NCBI GenBank assembly: GCA_028286165.1
Contig: JAPYMU010000022.1
Span: 1-9,093, forward strand
DNA from: Spongiicolonus versatilis
GTDB lineage: Bacteria; Pseudomonadota; Gammaproteobacteria; Arenicellales; Spongiicolonaceae
Direction: 5' to 3'
DNA length: 9,093 nucleotides
Position numbers and translations under genes: made by a program. Of the stretch, positions 1 to 4,950 are shown piece by piece. Each line of letters begins with the position of its first letter. The first letter of the stretch is position 1. Under the pieces are notes generated by a model, which was given only the letters and a program-made list of their open reading frames with translations, did not search any database and was not told the origin of the DNA.

Positions 1-222
1 ACCGGCGGCGAGCACCACCTCAACATCCGCGCCTTCACCCCCGCGCAAAAACGCAGCGCGTTTGAGCGGCAGAAAGGAAAATGCCCGGTATGCAAAAAAC
101 AATTCGGCATCGATGACATGGAAGGCGACCACATCACGCCGTGGCGCGAGGGCGGCAAAACCGAGCCGGGGAATTGCCAGATGCTATGCAAAGAATGCAA
201 CCGCCGGAAAGGCGGGCGGTGA
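1..222 (+). CDS. HNH endonuclease domain protein, C-terminal part (probably DUF262/HNH family)
   Basis: Open from the first base in frame 1 and ending with TGA at 220-222, so only the last 73 residues are visible. They form a near-textbook HNH/McrA-like nuclease: a CPVC zinc knuckle (visible residues 28-31), the DH pair of the active site (43-44, in EGDHITPW), the central Asn (58, GNC) and a second knuckle CKEC followed by NRRK (63-70). HNH nucleases cut DNA with one metal ion held by the His/Asn residues. The run before the first Cys (LNIRAF..AQKRSAFERQKG) is, from memory, the linker typical of proteins with an N-terminal DUF262 (ParB-like nuclease/NTPase) domain and a C-terminal HNH, a type found in defence islands and related to GmrSD modification-dependent enzymes. 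The DUF262 part would lie upstream and is not visible. HNH assignment is firm; the DUF262 link is inference. Confidence 0.8.
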   Translation, partial: TGGEHHLNIRAFTPAQKRSAFERQKGKCPVCKKQFGIDDMEGDHITPWREGGKTEPGNCQMLCKECNRRKGGR

Positions 223-263
223 GGGCGGCAGTTAAGACAAGTCAACTTGAACGAGCCAAACAC

Positions 264-800
264 TCAGCGAATCTCAAGTTTACTCAGCGCAAACACCGTC
301 GATTTTTCCCGCCCGCGTTGCAGTTCCAGCCGCGCCATCACATGGCCGAATTGCGGCGCCAGCCACAGGTGAATGCGGCGGTCGGCACGGTCGTTGCGGG
401 TGAAGTCGATGCGCAGCGCGCGCAACGTGGCAAAAGGCGTGCGCAAAGTTTCCATGCGCGGCGCGGCGGCGGTGAAGGTGCGCAGCCGGCGGCCGTCGGC
501 GAGGTGAAAAACCCGCCCGCCGATTGCATCCAGCACGGCCGGCGGCATTGCCATGAAAGCAAAGGGCAGGTTGGCGTAATCCAGCACCGTTTCCGCCGGC
601 ATGTCCAACTCTGATTCGCCGCCGAAAATTTTCCCGGCCGCGTAATCAAAAATAAATTCACGTTCGTGCGGGCGGATTCCGCTCTGCCGCGAGTGGTAGC
701 GCAAAGTTTGCACAGCAAAGCCGCGCAGGCGAAACTCGCTGGCCTCGTCCACCGTGACCGCCCGCAACAAGCCGCGCGGCCGGGAGAAAGCGCGCGCCGT
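264..800 (-). pseudogene. DUF3108 domain protein, 5'-truncated remnant
   Basis: On the minus strand a reading frame ending at 264 encodes about 175 residues that fit the DUF3108 family, a periplasmic or outer-membrane-associated protein of unknown function usually found next to purN/purM in gammaproteobacteria. Matching landmarks are GLLRAV..DEASEFRLRG, LRYHSRQSG, FDYAAGKI, then FHLADGRRLRTF, METLRTPFATLRALRI and IHLWLAPQFGHVMARLEL, in the family's order. The usual ~50 N-terminal residues, including the signal peptide, are absent: upstream of about 790-800 the frame runs into antisense-like purN coding sequence. It stays open to 1196 only because the DNA is GC-rich. In-frame TTG (770) and GTG (752) codons exist, but either would give a cytoplasmic fragment. 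I therefore call it a pseudogene created by a deletion that also removed the purN end. Confidence 0.65.
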
Positions 801-1354
801 TCGGAATAAATTCGGTGCTCCACTTGTTGCACCTTTTTGCGCAGCGATTCCACGGTGTCGCCGGGCTCCACCGCAACGATGCCCTGCACAATCACCGGTC
901 CGCCGTCCACCTCGGCGGTGACGAAATGCACAGTGGCGCCGTGGCGCGCGTCGCCGGCCTCCAGCGCGCGGCGGTGGGTGTTGAGCCCCTTGTGGCGCGG
1001 CAGCAGCGACGGGTGAATGTTGAGAATTGTGCGCGGATAGCGGTTCACAAAACCGGCGCCCAGCACGCGCATGAATCCGGCCAGCACAATTAAATCGGCG
1101 CCCGCCTCGTCCACCTTGGCCGCCAGCGCCGATTCCCATGATGCGCGGTCGGGATAGTCCGCAACGGCGACGGTGAAAGCCGGAATGCCGCACCACCGCG
1201 CGCGCTGCAGGCCGAAAGCGTCCGGATTGTCGCTCAGCACGCGCACCACCCGCGCCCGCAGTTCGCCGCGCGCAATGCAGTCCACGATGGCCTGCAAATT
1301 GCTGCCCCCGCCCGACAGCAGCACCGCAAGGCGCGGCTCAGGCGATGACGACAC
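338..1354 (-). CDS. purN: phosphoribosylglycinamide formyltransferase PurN, C-terminus replaced (truncated/fused out of frame)
   Basis: PurN transfers a formyl group from 10-formyl-THF to GAR in the third step of de novo purine synthesis (cytosol). Visible motifs, counted from GTG 1354: phosphate loop SGGGSN (14-19), SDNPDAFGL, LAGFMR, and the catalytic set N112 and H114 (LNIHPSLLP) and D150 (VDGGPVI), equivalent to E. coli N106/H108/D144. Homology stops right after VEHRIY (base 806); the last ~35 residues of a normal ~212-residue PurN are missing. The frame continues through the DUF3108 remnant in the wrong frame, giving a predicted ~338-residue protein with an unrelated, Cys/Arg-rich tail to the stop at 338. 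Start choice: GTG 1354 has a GGGGA stretch just upstream and fits the family N-terminus; a TTG at 1369 is the alternative. It overlaps the 3' end of purM by 17 bases, suggesting coupling. All catalytic residues remain, but the final fold element is lost, so activity is uncertain. Confidence 0.8.
   Translation of the reverse strand: MSSSPEPRLAVLLSGGGSNLQAIVDCIARGELRARVVRVLSDNPDAFGLQRARWCGIPAFTVAVADYPDRASWESALAAKVDEAGADLIVLAGFMRVLGAGFVNRYPRTILNIHPSLLPRHKGLNTHRRALEAGDARHGATVHFVTAEVDGGPVIVQGIVAVEPGDTVESLRKKVQQVEHRIYSERRALSPGRAACCGRSRWTRPASFACAALLCKLCATTRGRAESARTNVNLFLITRPGKFSAANQSWTCRRKRCWITPTCPLLSWQCRRPCWMQSAGGFFTSPTAAGCAPSPPPRRAWKLCARLLPRCARCASTSPATTVPTAAFTCGWRRNSAM
780..813 (-). other. Probable deletion junction joining purN 3' end to DUF3108 5' region
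   Basis: Reading on the minus strand, PurN-like sequence ends at the Tyr codon 808-806 and DUF3108-like sequence begins within about 790-800, in a different frame. A normal arrangement needs ~35 more purN codons, a short spacer and ~50 DUF3108 codons, so roughly 250-300 bases appear missing. A simple 1-base frameshift does not explain this, because protein segments are lost on both sides. Assembly error cannot be excluded from the sequence alone. Confidence 0.55.
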
Positions 1355-2381
1355 GCTGTTCCCCGCCAACCGCCGCCGTCACCTTGCCGATGCAAAACGC
1401 CTCCTCGCCGGCGCCGCGCAAAAATTTCACCACGCCATCGGCCTCGGCGGCGTCCACCACCAGCGCCATGCCGATGCCGCAGTTAAACGTGCGCAGCATC
1501 TCTTCCTCGCCGATGCCGCCGGCGTCTTTAAGCCAGGTGAACACCGCCGGCCGCGCCCACGCCGATGCGTCCACCCGGGCGGCGGCGCCGGGCGGAAGAA
1601 TGCGCGACAAATTGCCGGCGATGCCGCCGCCGGTGATGTGGGCGATGCCTTTGACGGTGGTTTGAGTCAGCAAACGCAGCACCGGCCGCACGTAAATTTT
1701 GGTCGGCGCCAGAAGTGCGTCGGCTAAAGTGGCGCCGCCGACGGTTGCACTGAGCGAAACGCCGCTTCTTTTAAGCACCGCGCGCACCAGGGAGAAGCCG
1801 TTGGCATGCGGACCGCTGCCGGCGATGCCGATGACGGCGTCACCGGCTCCGATGCCGCCGCCGTCAATTAAATCGGCGCGGTTCACGGCGCCCACCGCAA
1901 AGCCGGCCAGGTCGTAGTCGCCGTCACGGTACAGCCCCGGCATGGCCGCGCTCTCACCGCCCAGCAGCGCGCAGCCGGCCTGCTCGCAGCCGCGGCAGAT
2001 TCCCGCCACCACTTCGGCCACGGCCTCGGCGCGCAACTGGCCGCTGGCGTAGTAATCCAGAAAAAACAGCGGCCGGGCGCCGTGGGCGAGGATGTCGTTC
2101 ACGCACATGGCGACCAGGTCCACCCCCACATCGCCATTGCGCCCGGCGGCGGCGGCCAACTGCAACTTGGTGCCCACGCCATCGGCGCCGGCCACCAATA
2201 CCGGCTGCGGGCCAATGTCGGCGGGCAGTTGAAACAGGCCGCCGAAACCGCCAACGCCGCCGATGCAATGCTCATTGGCGGTGCGGCGGGCCAGCGGCGC
2301 AACGGCGCGCACCACGGCCCCGGCATCTGCGAGGTCCACGCCGGAGTCGCGGTAGGTGAGGGGCGGCGGCGGTTTTGCCAT
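1338..2381 (-). CDS. purM: phosphoribosylformylglycinamidine cyclo-ligase (AIR synthetase) PurM
   Basis: PurM closes FGAM to AIR with ATP, the fifth step of purine synthesis, acting as a cytosolic dimer. The product is 347 residues, matching the ~345 of E. coli PurM, and is intact. Landmarks in order: LTYRDSGVD at the start, the glycine-rich GGVGGFGGLF (~41-50), GADGVGTKL, the signature VNDILAHGARPLFFLDY, LLGGESAAMPG, GSGPHANGFSLVR, and HITGGGIAGNLSRILP in the C-terminal domain. The ATG at 2381 was chosen because the family N-terminus begins there; the frame remains open for 73 codons upstream, but that part overlaps the divergent gene and has no similarity. No clear Shine-Dalgarno precedes it. 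It is first in the minus-strand operon and overlaps purN by 17 bases, the usual purM-purN order. Confidence 0.96.
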   Translation of the reverse strand: MAKPPPPLTYRDSGVDLADAGAVVRAVAPLARRTANEHCIGGVGGFGGLFQLPADIGPQPVLVAGADGVGTKLQLAAAAGRNGDVGVDLVAMCVNDILAHGARPLFFLDYYASGQLRAEAVAEVVAGICRGCEQAGCALLGGESAAMPGLYRDGDYDLAGFAVGAVNRADLIDGGGIGAGDAVIGIAGSGPHANGFSLVRAVLKRSGVSLSATVGGATLADALLAPTKIYVRPVLRLLTQTTVKGIAHITGGGIAGNLSRILPPGAAARVDASAWARPAVFTWLKDAGGIGEEEMLRTFNCGIGMALVVDAAEADGVVKFLRGAGEEAFCIGKVTAAVGGEQRVVIA

Positions 2382-2408
2382 TGAAAAAAAGCCGGGACGA
2401 AGTATGAT
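2381..2408 (+). promoter_or_regulatory. putative sigma70 promoter for the CDP-alcohol phosphatidyltransferase-hda operon
   Basis: TTGAAA (2381-2386) and TATGAT (2403-2408), each 5/6 to consensus, with a 16-base spacer. The start point would be near 2415, about 20 bases before ATG 2436. The -35 box shares its first base with the purM start codon, and the -10 is only ~15 bases from the predicted divergent -10, so RNA polymerase binding in the two directions should be mutually exclusive. Confidence 0.55.
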
Positions 2409-2422
2409 GAGGGCGCCGCTTG

Positions 2423-2451
2423 AGAATACCGCACAATGTCCCACCTTCCAA
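2423..2451 (-). promoter_or_regulatory. putative sigma70-type promoter for purM-purN
   Basis: On the minus strand, TTGGAA (2451-2446) and TATTCT (2428-2423) are separated by 17 bases, each 4/6 to consensus. Transcription would begin near 2416, giving a ~35-base leader before purM. It lies inside the first codons of the divergent phosphatidyltransferase gene. I did not recognise a PurR operator. Confidence 0.35.
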
Positions 2452-2981
2452 ACCTGCTTACCCTGCTGCGCATCGGCGCCACGCCGGTTTTGATTTTGTT
2501 TTTGGATGCGCGCCAGTACGAGGCCGCGTTCTGGATTTTTCTGCTGGCCGGCATCACCGACGGCCTGGACGGCTACATCGCCAAGCGTTTCAACTGCCAA
2601 AGCCGGCTCGGCGCCATTTTGGACCCGGCGGCGGACAAAATTCTGCTGCTCAGCGCTTTTGTCATGCTCACCATCCTCGGCGACCTGCCGTTCTGGCTGA
2701 TGCTGCTGGCCGGTTTTCGCGACCTGCTGATTGTGGGCGGCTACCTGGTGCTGGTGAGCATGAACGACGAGGTCGCCATGCGCCCCAGCCGGGTGAGCAA
2801 GTTAAACACGGTGATGCAAATCACGCTGGTCATATGCATTTTGGTGCACAACGCCGGCTGGCTGGATTTGACGGTGCTGCGCGAGGTTTTAATTCCGGCG
2901 GTGCTGGCGACCACCGTGGTCAGCGGCGCGCACTACCTGTGGGTGTGGGGCATCCGCCGCGAAGCGGGTGACGGTGGCTGA
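2436..2981 (+). CDS. CDP-alcohol phosphatidyltransferase family protein (PgsA-like)
   Basis: Integral inner-membrane enzyme that displaces CMP from a CDP-lipid with an alcohol (for PgsA, glycerol-3-phosphate) to build phospholipid head groups. The 181 residues start with PNLLTLLRI, typical of the family, and carry the catalytic signature at 42-67: D42, D45-G46, A49, G59, D63 and D67, spaced as in DGxxAR(8)GxxxDxxxD. The Arg after A49 is Lys here, which is common in this subgroup. Hydrophobic segments around 14-24, 30-41, 68-90, 93-115 and 125-150 fit the usual multi-pass fold. Its place between purM and hda is the position of the second, PgsA-like paralogue in many gammaproteobacteria, so the main pgsA (near uvrC) may lie elsewhere and the exact substrate is not settled. 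No strong Shine-Dalgarno; the stop overlaps the hda start. Confidence 0.9.
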   Translation: MSHLPNLLTLLRIGATPVLILFLDARQYEAAFWIFLLAGITDGLDGYIAKRFNCQSRLGAILDPAADKILLLSAFVMLTILGDLPFWLMLLAGFRDLLIVGGYLVLVSMNDEVAMRPSRVSKLNTVMQITLVICILVHNAGWLDLTVLREVLIPAVLATTVVSGAHYLWVWGIRREAGDGG

Positions 2982-3717
2982 AGGCGCCGGCCAGTTGCCG
3001 GTGCCGTTCCGGCGCGCGGAGGCGCCGGCCTTTGGCAATTTCTTCGTGGAGGCCGGGGCCGAAGTGGTGGACGGAGTCCGCCGGCTGGTTGCCGCCGGCA
3101 GCGTGGCCCCGGGGGACCTGGTGAACGCCGCGCCCAAACTGCTGTTTCTCCACGGCGCCCCCGGCAGCGGCAAGACCCACCTGCTGGTTGCAGCCCTGCG
3201 CGCCGCCGCCGACCTGGGCCAGCCGGTGGCCTACCTTGACCTGGCCGATGGGCGCGGCGGACACGGTGGAGTGGCCGCCGTGGACGGCCTGCCGCCCGGC
3301 GCCCTGGTTTGCCTTGACCGCGCCGATGCCGTTGCCGGCAGCAAAGACGGTGAACTGAATTTGTTCGCCATTTTTGAGCGCCTGCGCGCCGCCGGTGCGC
3401 GCATGTTAATTGCCGCCCGCGCGGCGCCGGGCCATCTGCCCTGCGCCATGCCCGACCTCCGCACCCGCCTCGCCTCCGGCCTCACCTACCGCCTGCCCAG
3501 CCTGAGCGACGCCGGCAAGGCCGCCGCCATGCGCGCCTACGCCACCCGCCGCGGCCTCACCCTCAGCAAGCCGGTGCTGGCCCACATCCTCCGCCACCAC
3601 GCCCGCGACACCGCCAGTTTGTTCCAACTGCTGGACAAACTGGACCGCCTGTCCATGGCCCGCCAGCGCAAGGTCACCGTCGCGCTGCTGCGGGAGTTGG
3701 GCGGCGGTGATGACTGA
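2968..3717 (+). CDS. hda: DnaA inactivator Hda (DnaA-homologous AAA+ protein)
   Basis: Hda binds the DNA-loaded sliding clamp and stimulates hydrolysis of DnaA-bound ATP after initiation, preventing re-initiation. Seen in the 249 residues: N-terminal clamp-binding motif QLPVPF (9-14; QLSLPL in E. coli), Walker A GAPGSGKT (63-70), Walker B-like LVCLDRAD (113-120), a sensor-1 region ARMLIAARAAPGHL, and MPDLRTRL with the likely arginine finger R167 (E. coli R153), then a C-terminal helical region LLDKLDRLSMARQRKVT. Length is slightly above E. coli Hda (233). The GTG at 2968 overlaps the phosphatidyltransferase stop by 14 bases; GTG 2974 is an equally possible start and keeps the clamp motif. Overlap suggests translational coupling and a shared promoter. 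The clamp motif and short length separate it from DnaA. Codons end mostly in C or G. Confidence 0.93.
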   Translation: MTVAEGAGQLPVPFRRAEAPAFGNFFVEAGAEVVDGVRRLVAAGSVAPGDLVNAAPKLLFLHGAPGSGKTHLLVAALRAAADLGQPVAYLDLADGRGGHGGVAAVDGLPPGALVCLDRADAVAGSKDGELNLFAIFERLRAAGARMLIAARAAPGHLPCAMPDLRTRLASGLTYRLPSLSDAGKAAAMRAYATRRGLTLSKPVLAHILRHHARDTASLFQLLDKLDRLSMARQRKVTVALLRELGGGDD

Positions 3718-3734
3718 GGCCGCTGTCATCGGTT

Positions 3735-4916
3735 ATGGTATCCGCGGTTAATATGCCGATTCATCGCTTTTCTTTTTCGTTCACCGTCCGCGCGCTGGCT
3801 GTCGTGCTGTTGTTGCCGGCCGGCGAGACGCGCGCCGATGTCGTTGAATCCGAAGCGCATGCATTTCGTGTGCGCGCGGTGGCGGCCGGCTTGCATTATC
3901 CGTGGGGCATGGCGTTTTTGCCGAATGGCGATTTGTTGGTGACCGAGCAGCGCAAGGGGCGGTTGCGCTTAGTCAAAGACGTCAACGGTGTCAGCGGCGG
4001 CCAACTCGACCCGCGGCCGATTACCGGCCTGCCGGCCAACATCCGTTTCGGCGGGCAGGGCGGTTTGCTGGATGTCGCGGTTCATCCGGATTTTGCGCGC
4101 AATCGTTTGGTGTATGTGTCCTATTCGGGCAGCGGGCCGGGCGGCGCCGGCACTGAGGCGGCGCGCGGACAACTGCGCGGTTATGAACTGGAAAATCTGC
4201 AGACGATTTTCACCGCCGAGCCGAAGACCGGGGGGACCGGGCATTACGGTTCGCGCCTCGCATTCGCCGCCGATGGCAAGTTGTTCATCACCACCGGCGA
4301 CCGCCGCCACCGCATGCAGGACGCGCAAGACCGGTCCAATCATTTGGGCGCGGTGCTGCGGCTGAACGACGATGGCTCGGCGCCGGCGGATAATCCTTTC
4401 GCAACGCGCGGCGACTACAAACCGGAGATTTATTCCTACGGCCACCGCAACGGCCAGGGACTCGCGTTGCGCCCGTTTGACAATTCCATGTGGATGCACG
4501 AACACGGCCCGCGCGGCGGCGATGAGGTGAACAAACTCGACAAACCCGGCGCCAACTACGGCTGGCCGGCGGTTACCTACGGCATCGATTACAGCGGCGC
4601 GATTATTTCCGCGTACACGCACGCGCCGGGCATGGAGCAACCGGTCGTCCACTGGACGCCGTCCATCGCGCCGAGCGGCATGGCGTTTTACGACGGCGGC
4701 CGTTTTCCAAAGTGGAAGGGCGATTTGTTTGCCGGCGCGCTTAAACTTCGGCACTTGCGGCGGCTGGAAATGCGCGGCGATACGGTGATGGCGCAGGAGA
4801 TTTTACTCGACGGCATCGCGCGCATTCGCGATGTGGAAAGCGGCCCGGACGGGTATCTGTACATCCTCACCGATGAGCGCGACGGCCGGCTTTTGCGGTT
4901 GGAGCCGGTGGAATAA
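3735..4916 (+). CDS. exported PQQ-dependent aldose sugar dehydrogenase (YliI/Asd-like, GSDH family)
   Basis: Six-bladed beta-propeller quinoprotein of the soluble glucose/sorbosone dehydrogenase family, oxidising aldose sugars in the periplasm with PQQ and Ca2+. It has 393 residues, including an N-terminal signal peptide: basic start, hydrophobic core around 17-28 and likely cleavage after A34 (ETRA/D). Family motifs: PWGMAFLPNGDLLVTE, GGQGGLLDVAVHPDF (Q109), GHYGSRLAFAADGKLFIT with the probable catalytic base H170, IYSYGHRNGQGLAL (R238, N239), MHEHGPRGGDEVN, and GANYGWPAVTYG. By alignment from memory, Q109/H170/R238 match Q76/H144/R228 of Acinetobacter soluble GDH. Start 3735 is chosen; ATG 3753 would also leave a signal peptide. 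Only 17 bases separate it from hda, so it may be read from the same operon, yet T-ending and TTG codons are commoner than in hda, hinting at a different history. No PQQ synthesis genes are in the window. Confidence 0.93.
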   Translation: MVSAVNMPIHRFSFSFTVRALAVVLLLPAGETRADVVESEAHAFRVRAVAAGLHYPWGMAFLPNGDLLVTEQRKGRLRLVKDVNGVSGGQLDPRPITGLPANIRFGGQGGLLDVAVHPDFARNRLVYVSYSGSGPGGAGTEAARGQLRGYELENLQTIFTAEPKTGGTGHYGSRLAFAADGKLFITTGDRRHRMQDAQDRSNHLGAVLRLNDDGSAPADNPFATRGDYKPEIYSYGHRNGQGLALRPFDNSMWMHEHGPRGGDEVNKLDKPGANYGWPAVTYGIDYSGAIISAYTHAPGMEQPVVHWTPSIAPSGMAFYDGGRFPKWKGDLFAGALKLRHLRRLEMRGDTVMAQEILLDGIARIRDVESGPDGYLYILTDERDGRLLRLEPVE

Positions 4917-4950
4917 CGGGCGGCGGGACAAACGCCCCGGTGCCGCGACT

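Noticed and set aside
651..813. Direct 9-base repeat AATAAATTC at 651-659 and 805-813, the second copy lying beside the purN/DUF3108 junction
   Set aside because: A deletion by recombination would leave one copy at the junction, not two 154 bases apart. Both copies encode expected residues in their own frames, so coincidence is likely.
264..1196. A 310-residue minus-strand open frame covering the DUF3108 remnant and running into purN
   Set aside because: Only the part below about 800 matches a family; the upstream half is out-of-frame purN, open because of GC-rich composition.
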